This document shows, one piece after another, positions 33,236 through 45,425 of a stretch of 64,000 bases of DNA. Both the position numbers and the translations under genes were made by a program. Numbering within the stretch: position 1 is the stretch's first letter; the number at the start of each line of letters is the position of its first letter. Below the pieces are notes generated by a model. It saw only the letters and a program-made list of their open reading frames with translations, did not search any database and was not told where the DNA came from. The stretch is from Sarcophilus harrisii (lineage: Eukaryota > Chordata > Mammalia > Dasyuromorphia > Dasyuridae), in assembly GCF_902635505.1 (NCBI RefSeq), contig NC_045431.1, positions 97,057,988 to 97,121,987 on the forward strand. Reading direction: 5' to 3'.

Positions 33236-33469
33236 AATAACAATGGAGCATGCAGAGCAATCATTTCTCACTTTTTTATATGACCAATTGTTCCTACTCT
33301 TTTTCTGGTGATTTGTTTATTTAATTACTCACTTTCCTTTGGCCTGCTTCTATGAATCTTTCCGTTGCATTTACTCAAAATTTACCTGCAACTTCATTTT
33401 TTTCTCCAGGAGCTGAAGCACTCTGTGACTGACAATTAAGTACACATGACTAAAAAAAATTTGACTTTA

Positions 33470-33715
33470 ATAGTAATAATCACTAGCATTTATATACTGA
33501 TTTAATATTTACACAGCATTTTACATATGAGATTTCATTTGATCCTCACAATCTATAAGGTAGTTGGCATTATAATCCCTATTTTACAGATGAGAAAACT
33601 GAGGCTAAAATTTTTTTGAATGATTTATCTGGGGCCACACTTCTAATGTCTGAGACAGGATTTTAACTCAGGTGTTCAACTTCAATACTAGAGTTACTAT
33701 TTTGCCTCTGTGCAA
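33470..33715 (+). repeat. MIR CORE-SINE
   Basis: Good MIR match: 'catttgatcctcacaatcta', 'ccctattttacagatgagaa', 'aactgaggctaaaattttt', 'ggccacacttctaatgtctg' and 'gacaggattttaactcagg'. Confidence 0.85.
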
Positions 33716-34384
33716 AATACAAATATAAGTTTTGATAGGAATAACTAATCTGAGAAAATTTGAGAAAGAAGTGATTTATTTAAGGTTATTCAGAAGATAG
33801 AGACATCTTGTACAATACTCTCTTTCACATAGGTAGACCATTGATGCCAAAAAGGATGGGCCATTGTTTCAAGGAAATGTTAGGAATCATTCAAAGTATT
33901 ATCCAATTTCCCAAAAGAAACCCATTATATTCTCCTCCTATTCAATTCTGAGTCCTGTTTACTGTCTAGCTGTAGTGTCTATATAAAACATAGATACTAA
34001 AATTAAAAAAAAAAATTAGGGGTTGTCTGTCCATAAGTATATTTTATTCACTTAGTTTCTCCTATGAGTTACTCTAAACCCTTGAGTGTTTACATATCTC
34101 AAATAGGAGGTTTTACATGGTTATAACTTTTGATAATTAGCAAAATGTCATCTGCAAACTCAAGAATTTGGAAACTCACCAATCACATATTTTCTATGCC
34201 AACGGTCAATATCTTTGGCTATCATGTCTCTCCAGGTTATGTCTTGCTTGATATTGCTCCTTTCACAGACTCAATATTTCAGAACAACATGTATATAAGT
34301 TGTTCCTGTGACTTGAAAATTTTCTATATCCATGAATTTCCATCAGCCAAACCCCATATCTGAAATATATACATCCCAAGGTCT
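33716..34384. other. Intergenic
   Basis: No gene recognised. The 77-codon ORF at 34130-34363 shows no family features. Confidence 0.4.
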
Positions 34385-34680
34385 CAGAATTTGTCTTTCT
34401 TCAAGTTTCATCTTAATCAACACCTTTTCCATAAAGACTTCTTTGAATTCCCTACCACCAGCACTATACATGTGCCCAACTACTTAGTACTTCCTCTCTT
34501 CTTAATGTAGTTTGGATTAAATATATCTATAAACATGTTGCGTCTACAATGCAAGTACAATGCAAGTTCCTTAAGGAGGACATGAGTATTTCATCTTTGT
34601 CTTTATACTGCCATTTATTAGCACAATGACTTGAAAACAATTGATGATTAACAAATATTTATTTGATGGAATTAGATGAG
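34385..34680 (+). repeat. L2 LINE 3' end
   Basis: 'aaagacttctttgaattccc', 'gcaagttccttaaggaggac', 'tttcatctttgtctttatac' and 'acaaatatttatttgatgga' give the L2 3' order. A small local duplication ('acaatgcaagt' twice) is present at 34547-34570. Confidence 0.75.
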
Positions 34681-34916
34681 ATAATCCTAATTTTCCTTCC
34701 AATTCTAAAAATCTAGCTATTTAATATTTCCAGAAGAGTATAAAATCTGACTGGTAATAGAACATCTCAAACCTTGAAAGATGCCATAATCCTGTGATCC
34801 TCTGTTTTACTATTCCTTCTTGTACCACCATCATACCCTAGGAATTGAGTTTTTGGTGTCTTCTACATATTTGTAGTTGTCACTGTTTCCCTTGTCTTGA
34901 CTAAACCCACTAACCC

Positions 34917-35160
34917 AGTAGTTCTCATCCCTTTTAATTTAAGAATCTCTTTACTCTCTTAAAAATTATTGAGGACCTTTTAAAGAATTTTTTTTTAGCA
35001 TGGGTTGTATTTATGAATATTTAGATATTAGAAAATTTTAAATCTTTGTTTTATTATGAAATTTGTTTTGATTTTATGGAGACCCTTAAAGTATCTGGAG
35101 GAAGAGGGAGTGGTTGTTGCATTGAGGACCCTAGACCACACTTTGAGAATCATTGTCTTT
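34917..35160 (+). mobile_element. hAT-Charlie-type DNA transposon, internally deleted
   Basis: Left end 'cagtagttctcatccctttt', then 'ctcttaaaaattattgagga' and 'catgggttgtatttatgaat'. Right end 'ctagaccacactttgagaat' followed by cattg. This is the pattern of an ancient mammalian Charlie-type element ('cagtggttctcaaac... gaccacactttgagaaccactg'). No transposase left. Confidence 0.75.
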
Positions 35161-37059
35161 ACCCAAATCTAGTCTATTGTAAAAGTGATTCCCTTTTGCT
35201 TTTTCCTATTCTTTAGAAAATAATTGCAGCATCCAATTTTAGAGGATTTTTTCTCATTAAATACTATAAAGAAACAGTAAAAAACTGAAGTAACCATAAA
35301 AAGGAAACAAGACAATATTACATATGGTGTTTGGTTTTATTTGGTTTTCACCAGTCAATCCCACGCTCCTCTGCACACTTATTTGTATAACCCATAGCTC
35401 CAGGTCTTTCCATTCTTGAGGCTCACAAACTTGAGGGCTAATCCAAACATGTCATGTTCTCTTTCTCTTACCACAGGCATCCAGAATTTATTTTGAAAAA
35501 ATTTCTAAGTATAACTTGTACTTATATTTAAATGAAAAGGAATAACTAAATCCCCAAATTCCAAACCATCATTCAACGTAACTCATGAATATAGGAAGAA
35601 GATAAGATTTTATTTCAATCTTCATTTTGAGATACCTGAGGGCCCATAGAAGTCCATAAACAGATATGGAAAAATACATAAAACATATAACTGTAGCCTA
35701 CCAGTTCCCCCTTGAAAGGGAATGGAACTTGATTATGTCAGCGGGACAACCCTGGGATTCTGATAAAGTTCTTTTCCTTCACCATCTCTCCCAAAATGCT
35801 TTGAGTACTATCTTGGGGAAAACATGTTTTAGGACCATTGAATAGGCAAGTCCCCGTGCCATCCAAAATACTCAAAGTTACATATATAATTTATATAAAT
35901 TGCTATTGTTTGAGAGAGGAAGGAAAGGAGGGAGAATAAAGTAAGGCAGAAAATCTGGAACTTAATTGTTAAAGTGAATATTAAAAATTGTCTTTGCATG
36001 TAATTGGTAAAAAACAAAATATTATTAAAACAGAATACAGTAATCACAAGGATCAAACAAAAACATAGGTTTTTTTGTTCCCCCTTTAGAGATTTTTAAG
36101 TACCTTATTGCCTATTTAACTAGGAGATCAAATAGTGAGCCTTATCTATCCCCAAAAGATGCTTCCTTTAAAGGCTGTATCACTGAATTCTTAAGTGTAA
36201 AATTACCAAGCAATCCCTAAGGTTTAAGACCCCAAGAAAATTATCTTTTTTTTTTCTAAAAGTCTACAGTCCTTATATCATAGTACTTAGAAAAGCCCTT
36301 TCTTCTCTAAATAGGAAGTAGAGTTATTTGAATTATATTCAGATTCCTATATATGTACTATTATAAGACACTCATCAGTATGTGAATACTGCCATCTCTG
36401 AGTTTGAAAAAGTCTAATCCCAAGTCATGGGATTGCATCCAGTCATTTTAGGAGCTCAGATTGTGGATGAGAGAGAGATCTGAATAAATCTATACATTTA
36501 TGTGTTGATTCCATAGATAAAATCTATGGAATCCCCTTTAGTGCAGGGGTTGCTTCATTTTTTTCCTTTACATATTTAATGTCTAGAAGAATTCCTGGCC
36601 CATAATAGATGATGTATAAATGCTTGGTGATGATTTGTTCCATGCATAGGTCATTTTCCCCCAAGACCATCCTTTACTCTTTTTTCTTAGAATCTGCCTT
36701 GAAAATGAAACAAAATGGAGCTCCCCAAAGAGGATTTGATTGATGATTGATGATTGATGATTGACTGTCCTCAATAAGCCCTCAAAAGTGGAGTAGTTCT
36801 CTCTGTAGCTTTTTCTTTCACATTTGATTCATCCCTGGTCCAAATAAGCAGCAGCAGGTCATTGAAATCCCATTAGAGGTCTTTTGTCCACTTAGCAATG
36901 TTCTAGTGAGTATGTTCACAATTTCTATAGGGAGAAGATTCTTTAAAAATATGATTCAAATGAAAGCTCACTCACTGATAGGCAAAATTATCGAATTGAA
37001 TTCATTTAGGAAAATTCAATTAACCCTCCTTACATGTTTCATCAGAAACTAGGCCTGAA
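35161..37059. other. Intergenic with LINE scraps
   Basis: Two pieces can be named: 35890-36010, a LINE 3' tail ('ggagggagaataaagtaagg', 'aaattgtctttgcatgtaat') of a type common behind old marsupial L1-like copies; and 36540-36640, an L2 end ('cctggcccataatagatg', 'ataaatgcttggtgatga'). A (GATT GAT) short repeat lies at 36737-36764. The rest shows nothing. Confidence 0.5.
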
Positions 37060-37144
37060 ATTTTCTTTATCCTTCCTTTCCCACTCCATCCTTCTTTCCC
37101 TTCCCCCTTCCTTCCCTCCTTCCCTTTTCCCTTCCCTCCCTTGT

Positions 37145-37175
<31 letters not shown>

Positions 37176-37260
37176 TTCTTTCTCTCTCCCTCTCCACCTC
37201 TCCCTTCCTCCCTTTCTTTCTTTCTTTCATTCAATCTTTTTCTTCCTTTTTTTTTTCTCT
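37060..37260. repeat. (CT)n/(CCTT)n tract
   Basis: Polypyrimidine tract: ccttcc units, then ctct units (37145-37190), then tttc units. The Ser/Leu/Phe/Pro ORFs (plus) and Arg/Glu/Lys ORF (minus) across it are artefacts. Confidence 0.93.
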
Positions 37261-38639
37261 GTACTCAATGAATTCAATTTGGTAAAGTGTCAATATTTCA
37301 GCTCTTTTAAAATCAATATCTTCAGGTCTTAAATCTGGGATCAGAAAAATCTCTGACAAATGCTCCTTTTTCAACAATCTCTTTTAAAGTATTTTTCTCT
37401 ATTCTGGGCCTGGTCTGGAGTATAGTCCCTCTTCTCTTGACCTCTTGCTTATCTTGAGAAAGATTCACCCCTCTGATGGCTCTAAGAATTTTCCCCTAGA
37501 GTTACTAGCTGTCTAGAATATTGTGCATTTCCTTGATGACTTTGGTCCTCTAGATTCTGAAAGTTCTCCTTTTTTCAGCCCCTGAAGCATCCATTCCCTT
37601 CTAGTGAACTTAAAATGTCAATTACTACCTTTATTCATAAGTTGTCTTCTCTACTTATAAACACAGATAAGTATGTGAGGTGACATATTCCTTCTAGATA
37701 CCCTAGGCTTGTCTCCTAGCCTAATATGTTCTGAATCTTTATCTTCTTCAGTGAACCTGTCACCTCTAAGCTATAACCCTTCTAGACTGAGTTAGGAATA
37801 GACATAAGACCTGTGATTTCTTTGATGTAGGGAACTCCTAGGTCAGGAAATTCCCTCTAAAAATGAAGGTCAGTAGCTTTCTACTACTTAAAGTCAGAGA
37901 ACTGTGCCCATAGCCCTGAAAACACAAGTGAAATTTTCCCAGAAATACTCATCAAGTATGCGTCTGATCTTTCAGACTTTCAGGCCAGCTCTCTCCATTG
38001 CATCTCATCTCTTATCATGTTGCCTCTTACCACACTGGTGTGCCAGAGAAGTGCTTTGTGTATTCATAATACCAACCCCCAGGTTTTAAGGCCTGCCCTC
38101 TCCCAGCTCAGTGAGAAGATAACAGATGCTGGCCTTAGTCCAAGTCAGCACTGGACAACTTCCCCAGATTCTTTTATTGTCGTTTTATCCTCTTCTTCTT
38201 TTGGGCCTTCAGACTATTTATTCATGTAGGTTTCACAATCATTGAAAAAGTACTTGGTACATAAACTAGATAAAATCTAATATAATTGTCCTCCCTCTTC
38301 TCTATCCCCAATAATCAAAGCTGGGTTATTTCACCACATTTTCTGTGAAGTCTCATGAAAGTTACAGGTCCAGATGCATCTCAGAGTCAGAAACATAAAC
38401 TGTAAATAACAGAATTCAAGGATGGTATTCTTTAATTTGCTCATTTGAATGGCTGCCCAGCCCATTTCCCTACTCATTCATCTGTTTTACGGTACTCTGA
38501 AAATAAACAGTTTGAGAGGGAGACAGCTGAATTGCAAATGTACATAAGCTGTAAAATAAAATAAAAATATCAAGGATGATAAACAAGAAGTGGAATTTTT
38601 GCCATATCCCTAATCTTCAAGGAAAGTTAAGTGCCACAT
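37261..38639. other. Intergenic, unique-looking
   Basis: No gene recognised. No splice-flanked ORF longer than 70 codons. Confidence 0.45.
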
Positions 38640-38930
38640 GTTCACTTGACGGATGTGTATTATAGTTAAAGTAATCAAAATAATTCCAGTGACATCATCA
38701 GCCATCTGCACATCCGGTGCCAATAGAGCAGAGCAACGCATAATTACACATTTTAAAATGTAACTTCTATAAACAAAGTATCTTCTGCTTAAAAGAAAAT
38801 CAGCTCACTTTATAAATGAAAGCATTGTTAATACCAATTATCGTTGCTATGGTAACAGTTGAGCACTAAGAGGCTATGTTTGCCTTTCTTAGCATATGCA
38901 ATCTGCTTCCCAGATGGGATATACTGGATA
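38640..38930. promoter_or_regulatory. Candidate conserved regulatory element
   Basis: Repeat-free and of balanced composition, unlike its surroundings. It contains 'agtgacatcatcag' (CRE/AP-1-like), 'gcacatccggtgcc' (ETS-core-like), 'gcataattacac' (homeodomain-like), 'tataaacaaagta' (forkhead-like) and a perfect X-box. No ORF. Motif clustering suggests an enhancer, but conservation has not been tested. Confidence 0.4.
38843..38856. promoter_or_regulatory. RFX X-box motif
   Basis: GTTGCTATGGTAAC, a full-length X-box of the form GTNRCC/T-AT-GGYAAC, the palindromic binding site of RFX dimers (ciliary and neuronal gene control). All half-site bases fit the consensus. Confidence 0.6.
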
Positions 38931-39033
38931 AAGTTAAGAATCTATGCAAAAATAGGGCTGAGGCCAGATATCCTTCCCAGTGGCATTATACATGTCCATT
39001 AAATTTATATCAAAACACCATTAATTATATTTG

Positions 39034-39095
39034 ATTTGCCTCTTGATGTTTTTTTTAAGCAAATTATTTGCTTAAAAAAACACCAAGAGGCAAAT
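39034..39095. repeat. 62-bp near-perfect palindrome
   Basis: Left arm 39034-39064 and right arm 39066-39095 are reverse complements apart from one missing A and one C/T change. The arms meet with a single base between them. Key pieces: 'atttgcctcttgatg' and 'accaagaggcaaat', with the centre 'taagcaaattatttgctta'. Confidence 0.9.
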
Positions 39096-41924
39096 TTTTG
39101 GCTAAGGAAAATGAATATAATATTTCATCTGAAAAAAAAATCCTCAATATTTGTACTATGGTTATAGCCTTTATAATATAAATTTTTTGCATTTATCCTT
39201 ATGCCTTAAGTAAACTATAAAATGAAGAATGCTGTTATTATGTATTTCAATTTTCAAATTTAGTACATGTAGAACTAAAATTAATATCCATGTTTCCATT
39301 ATAAAATTTAGAAGTACAATTTAAGTATTCTTATTTGGAGACTATCCAAATATCATTTAATGTTTATAATAGATTTTCAACTTTCTTCTGAATTAATTTC
39401 TTTGGCTCTAAAATGTTCATTTCTTTTTCATAGTAAAATTGTGAGTATACAATTATGAATCCTTCATAAACACTTAAGTACCAAATATAAGTAATACCTT
39501 GAGAATTATACAATGCTCTCAAAGCATTTTTTTCTACAAATCTAAAACTTCTTATGAGATAGTTTAAAAATTTAAAAACAGATTTTTTTAAAAGCCATTA
39601 GAAGATAATTTCATACTGTGAGGTGGGGGGAAACATTAAATATAAAGGCAAGTTGAGAATATTAAAAACAAAACAAAAACCAAAATGTCAAACAAGAAAA
39701 AAAAATGAAAACTACGTGAAGTTAAAAACAAAAAGATAGAAACATGGGATGAAAGATTCCTAGTAAAAGGGAAAACTGAATCAAAACTATAAGACATTTA
39801 AATCACATGACCAAATTCAGAAACACATAAAATCTGAGTTAAAACAGATGTAGTGAATCTGTTCTTGAGCAATGAGCTTCTGATTAGTGTGACTCATGGC
39901 AGAGAATTCCTGAATGACTGCTGAGCAAGTAAAGTTGAGGACTCAAAAGACTTTTAAAAGGAAGAGGAAGTTTCCATTTTTCTCCCTTATTAAAATCTCA
40001 TCTTATCACCTGTAAGGACTGCATCTGAGAAAAAAGCCAACTTCCAACTGCTCCTTTTTATTAAAAAGTCCCTGATGTCTGCCCACCAAATAGCCAATCA
40101 GAGGTTTCTCAGGGATATATGGCCAGAAGCTAACTCCCCAGAGCTAGCACATGGTCCACTGGTTTTGTAGCCATGAAGGCATGAATTTAATTTTTTTGAG
40201 CCTCAGTTTTCTTCTCTGGAAAATAGGAGAAATTATACTTCTAGTATTTAGGATCAAATGGAATAATGTACAAAAATTACTTGAAAAACTTTAATTGTTA
40301 TTATCATTATTATTTCTAGCTTCTCATTCAGGGGCTTCAGTTTCTTTTTAACCACTTTTATTCTATTGTCTGCCATCTAAACATCATTCTTAATAGATTA
40401 AATAGCTAAATAATAGTTATTTCATTTTCTTCCACCCTTTAATATAGTCTGTTTCATCTCAAACATTGGGATTGTTCCTTCCCTGTTCTTTTCGCCCTTA
40501 ACATAGCTTTTTAAAAGTCCCTTCCATTTCCTTTAGTTTTTTTTTCTTTTGAAAAGCCCATTTAATTTTCCTAATGTTATTCTTAACAAGTCTGCTATAC
40601 TTTTACATCTGTGATCAGTTACCTGACCTTGCTTCCATCCTTTGTGCATGTCCCTTTAAAAAGTCTGAGCTCATCTGAGAGCTCCCCTGTTAGCCATGCT
40701 AGTGTTTCCCAGGCCTCCTAGGCAAATGCTGCTACTCAGCTGCCCCTTCCCTCTGATTAGTTTCTTTTGAACAAAGTGTACCTTTTCATTGTTATATATT
40801 CCATTGCTATCTATTAGTCAGACCTCACATTTCACAAGGCCTTGCTGATACTAATGAGGTTATTACCACATGATGCCAGAAAAATCTCCTATTTCCTCAG
40901 TTTATAACCCACACCCTGAAACTTGGGATAAAGACAGCAGAATGCAGGAGAATTTTTTTCCAGTGAATTTCTCTTGTTCATTTTTTGATACCTCCTTTGC
41001 CTTGCTTACTTAGTATGTTACTTCTTATTCTATATGGAGGTAGACTTAGCAGTTGTACATGGGTGCTCCTCTCCTTTTGTCTACTGCATTTTTAATTTAA
41101 AATCCTCTTACTCAGATCATCAGGTTTGCAAATAGAAAAAAAAAGTTTCCCAGTCTTTTTTTTAAATCACAACCAGTCTTTGGCCATATTACCTTCCTAT
41201 ATTGCAAACTATAGTGCAGAAAACCATTTCTTATGGGGAACCTGACCTATAATGCTAGAAACTTTCTTGATATTGAAAATTAGATATCAAGGAAAATTTA
41301 TTAAAGAAGAATCTTAAGGAATAACTTTAATGTTTCTGGTTAAAAGTGGGCTCCATTCTTCTTTAGGAAGAGGGAGCATTGAGCACAGAAAGGAGAGAAG
41401 CTATATATTTATTAGCTCAGTGCAGCCCCTCCCTTCAGAAAATGGATTGGTCTATTTCCTTTTGAGCAATAATTTTTCTGATATGCCCACTATATGTTTC
41501 CCCCTAAATATGTATAAGCTTGTCCCCGCTCCCTCATCATACACCCTATGTTCAAAAAATTCCACCTAAGGAGTGTTTAATATTCAATTAACCTAATAAG
41601 CAGGCACAATAGCAATTGGGTCAAGTTTGACCTGGATCAGGTATTATCTTAAGTTTAAGATTTTCTCAAAAGTAAAAGACTCTTTCTGATTGCCTGAGTC
41701 CCCCTGTGTTTTCCTTGCTCCCCAATTCCTTGTTGTTCATGCCGTTTGAGTGACTGAAACTTAATTGTTCTATGAAAACTTAACCTTCCTTAATTTCTCA
41801 TATTCTGAAAATCCACGGTGATAGTACTTACAGGTGGTATCTTGAAGCTTACAACATGCTGTGTTGTAACTTTTCAATATTCCTTATAATAAGGCACTAC
41901 AAAAGCTCTTGAACTAGACTATAA
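39096..41924. other. Intergenic, nothing recognised
   Basis: Unique-looking sequence. 40560-40960 is somewhat richer in GC ('gagctcatctgagagctccc', 'ccatgctagtgtttcccagg') and could be an old repeat or retrocopy that I cannot place. ORFs are short and featureless. Confidence 0.4.
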
Positions 41925-41964
41925 CTCTGTCTCTCCCTCTCCCTCTTCCTCTCCTTCTCCCTCC

Positions 41965-42025
<61 letters not shown>

Positions 42026-42165
42026 CTCTCACTTTTCTCCTCTCTGTTTCTGCCTCTGTCTCTGTTCTTCTGTCTCTCTCTTACCTCTCTCTGCCTCTCT
42101 TTGTCTCTGTTTCTGTCTCTCTTTCTTCCTTCTTTTTTATCTCCTCCTCCCTTCTCCTCCCCTCT
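41925..42165. repeat. (CT)n microsatellite and flanking CT-rich tract
   Basis: Pure CT units at about 41970-42021 with impure CT/CTTT sequence on both sides. The 105-codon antisense ORF of Arg-Glu repeats is an artefact. Confidence 0.95.
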
Positions 42166-42469
42166 TAGCTGAAACAAATTTGAGCCACTTTTCTTTGGTT
42201 GAGGGTTATTGTCATTAAATTGTAATATCAAATAAGCTTTAACCTATAATTATCCAAAATAATCACTGTGTAGGTAGCATATTGCGAGATCACTTACAAG
42301 CAAATACAATGGAGTTAGAAATTATTAAAATGTTGCCTATGATCTACTTTATACAATGTAACTAGACAGAATTGGAGCCCACATTATCCAGAATCAAGAT
42401 CCAATGTCATATCTTTATTATGTTTTTTTATTGAGGCCATAGACATACTGAGGCCCAGGAAAGACTTAA

Positions 42470-42672
42470 TCATGATCTTCCACTGCAACCAGAGTAGTTT
42501 CTGGATTGGTGATGGCCAGTCATCCTGACATTTATCCTGCCTCAGTATTTTGATGACTCTGGAAGAGACAGTGAAGCTGATGACTGCACAGCTCTGCCCC
42601 TTTCATAACCAATTTACATGAAACTCAAGACCTCATGATGTCATTGGTCCTTTGAGAATGAAAAACAAACAG
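42470..42672 (+). repeat. Second marsupial SINE family, full 3' part
   Basis: 'ggccagtcatcctgacattt', 'gatgactctggaagagacag', 'ggtcctttgagaatgaaaaa' and a caaacagcagc tail. Same order as the copies at 12.9-13.2 and 13.9-14.1 kb. Confidence 0.85.
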
Positions 42673-43699
42673 CAGCAAAAATGGTAGGACTTTAAAAAAA
42701 AGTGACTTCTTAACTGATGTCTTATTATTCTATTTTCTAACATTGTCTTGGCCAGCTATTTAGTTTTCATATATTCTTTCCTTGTCCCAAGTTCCTCTCT
42801 TTATTTGGAAAAAGTGGCCTCCAAAATCTTTATGTTTAATACTCAGCTTCATTCTTTTTGATTGGGGAAATTTTTCCTTGATAATCAGAGGTGTCCTAGT
42901 CTCATCACCAAAGCATTTTCTTGACCTTTTATAATGTGAGATTTGTGCTCTTCTAGGTACTCTATGATGTTGTTGAAGGGATGATGCTCTAGAATTGGTC
43001 AGAAAAGACCAAAATTGAACTTTCCCTACTAACTGTGTGGCCTTGGGAAATATTGTCCTAAAGGTCTATTGAGGATATGTAAAGTGCTTTGTAAATCTTG
43101 AAGTGCTATATAAATATCTTGAAGTACATTCTCCTAATTCTTTCTGAAAGAGACATTAAAACTGTATGAAAATTCATCTCTCAAAAATAGCTTCATATGA
43201 TATGGATGAGGTAGGGAATTGCAGGGTCAAAACTGTGTTAAGGGTGAGAAAGGAAGCCAGAGTGAAGGTTGTGGACTGGAAAAATTGGAGGTAGAGGATC
43301 ATTCTCCCTTTCTGACTCCATAGTAGGAAAAAATCCCCTGATTAGTATCTTTAGAACTCTGAAATTTGGGAACTGTGATATTACCCTCAACCCCCTTATC
43401 CTTATGCCTGGAGATTTTTGTCTGGTATAGATGTGAGAGCCAGAATTTTGCTAATCATTTTCCCAAATGTTTAAACCTGTAATATCATAATTTAAGTCCA
43501 AAAGAGTCAAAGTACCAATGGAAAAAAATGTATGAAAGTAATGAGAGCAAGGTGGCTAATAGATATTTCTTTTCTAACTGTTTACCTCTACATCAGAAGT
43601 TTCAAACACCTACCACATGTATTTGGTCAACAATATTCCCAAGTATGGCCTAATCAAATTGAAATAATTGGGGATAGACTCTATTTATATATGATTTTC
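42673..43699. other. Intergenic with one SINE remnant
   Basis: At 43000-43125 a THER/MIR-type SINE remains ('actgtgtggccttgggaaat', 'gtaaagtgctttgtaaatct', 'agtgctatataaatatctt'). Nothing else recognised. Confidence 0.55.
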
Positions 43700-43965
43700 T
43701 AAATCTATATGAGTAGCTAAGTGATGCACTTGATGGAGCACTGCATCTAAAGTTAGGAAACCTGAGTTCAACTCTGGTCTTAGACACTTACGAGCTATGT
43801 CATCCTGGACAAGTTACTTAGTCCTTTTTTTTCTGTATCCTCATCTATAAAATAAACTGGAGAAGGAAATGACAAACCATTCCAGTATCTTTGCCAAGGA
43901 AATCCCAAATGGAGTCACAGAATCAAATGTGACTGAAATGATAGAACAATAACAATAAAAAGTTA
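43700..43965 (+). repeat. Mar-1-like SINE, near full length
   Basis: 'tgatgcacttgatggagcac', 'aaacctgagttcaactctgg', 'cctggacaagttacttagtc', 'ctggagaaggaaatgacaaa', 'ccattccagtatctttgcca' and 'gaatcaaatgtgactgaaat'. Confidence 0.85.
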
Positions 43966-44254
43966 ATATGTTTATAGGAGGGATTCTTATTTATATTTAG
44001 AAGCCCCTCCATTTCTGTTTGAGCTTGACACTACTGTTCTACATCCCATTCTGGTGAAATGCTATTGGATAGCTTGCAATATCCTCCCTGAAAGGATTAG
44101 ACACCTGTAACAGAATTATATTCTCACACATAATTGCTTCCAAGCACCACTAACAGCATCCTGTCTCTTTGCACAAGAGTCTGTGACATCCAATTAATAA
44201 CAAAGTTTTCATTTCTAAGCAATATGAATTATTTGAGATGAGCTATTACTAGTT

Positions 44255-44500
44255 GAAAGTAACTAAGTAGTGCCACAGTGCATAGAGTACAAGGCCTGGG
44301 GTCAAGAAGGTTCATTTTCTTGAGTACAAATCCAGCCTCAGACACTTACAAACTGGGTGATTGGGTTAATTATGTTTGCCTCAATTTCCTCACCTGGAAA
44401 ATGAGCTGGAAAATGAAACGGCAAATCATTCCAGTATCTCTGCCAAGAAAAGCCCAATAGGATCACAAAGAGTGAGACATAACTGAAAAAAATAACTCAA
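44255..44500 (+). repeat. Mar-1-like SINE, near full length
   Basis: 'aactaagtagtgccacagtg', 'gagtacaaatccagcctcag', 'tttgcctcaatttcctcacc', 'ccagtatctctgccaagaaa' and 'agagtgagacataactgaaa'. Same family and strand as the copy 550 bp upstream. Confidence 0.85.
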
Positions 44501-45079
44501 CTCAATGATGTGCCAAGTTCAAGATTTAAGTTTGAAATTGCATTTAGATTACCTTGTTGTTATTTTAAAGTCTTTCATAATTTACTAAGTAGTCTTTGAA
44601 AAGAAATACATAATTTACAGAGAATTTAGGAAAAATTCTTTGTGTATTTTCCTTCTGATGATTTTTTTTTTTTGCTATTTCTGTTGAGTGACAGAAACAT
44701 ATTTTTGAAAGCTGGTCAAATTTTCTAATCCTGATATAAAAACATGGATTGGATTGCCAAAGCAGAATTACAACAAGGAAAGGAACAGCATGGGTTCATG
44801 GAGTGTCATCTGAATTCCTCTTTGTTTTCTAAGCCATAAAGTTTTCTCTCTTTTTAAAATTCATCCATTAGCTTTTCTTCAATTTTGCATTTGTTGTCTT
44901 ACATTAACTGCTTGCCTCACAACCAGAGATTTTTCATATCTGAAGAAAAATATTTTGAAGGGCAATTTGGAGCCAAAGTCCTAAATTGCAAGCTCTACTT
45001 TAAACTATCCTTTATTTGTTTTTTATATACTTTACATATAAAGTATATATACTGCTTTATATACATTAAATATTGTGTA
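44501..45079. other. Intergenic
   Basis: No gene or mobile element recognised. Confidence 0.45.
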
Positions 45080-45425
45080 GTAGAAATAGGACTGACTTAG
45101 GAGTCCAGCATTTTGTGTCTAATTTGCTGCTAACTTACTATGTGAACTTAGGTCTCACTTTTCTCTTCTATAAAATGAAGGAAGGAAATAAGCATTTATT
45201 ACATGTTTATTATGTAGGCTGGCATAGTGTTAAGCAACTTATAAATATTATCTTGTTTGATCCTTACAACATCCATGGGAGGTATTATCTTATTTTCTCT
45301 GTTTTACACTTGAGAAAACTGAAGTCCAAGGTCACTTAGCTAATAAACATCTAAGGCAGGATTCAAACTCAAATCTTGCTGACTCCATGCACAGAGCACT
45401 TCATTAGGTGCCTCAGTATTTCCTG
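45080..45425 (+). repeat. SINE fragment followed by MIR
   Basis: 45080-45178 resembles a SINE head ('ggactgacttaggagtccag', 'aacttactatgtgaactta'). 45180-45425 is a good MIR: 'ttgtttgatccttacaacat', 'ctgttttacacttgagaaaa', 'aaggtcacttagctaataaa' and 'aggattcaaactcaaatctt'. Confidence 0.75.

Noticed and set aside
39034-39095. microRNA precursor or transcription terminator
   Set aside because: The loop is one base, the stem has a long A/T run, and intrinsic terminators do not apply in this genome. Reported only as an unexplained palindrome.
40560-40960. Possible retrocopy or gene fragment (GC-richer patch)
   Set aside because: No open frame of useful length and no protein family phrase on either strand.
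41914-42231. Arg/Glu-repeat open frame (105 codons)
   Set aside because: Translation of a CT microsatellite on the opposite strand; low complexity only.
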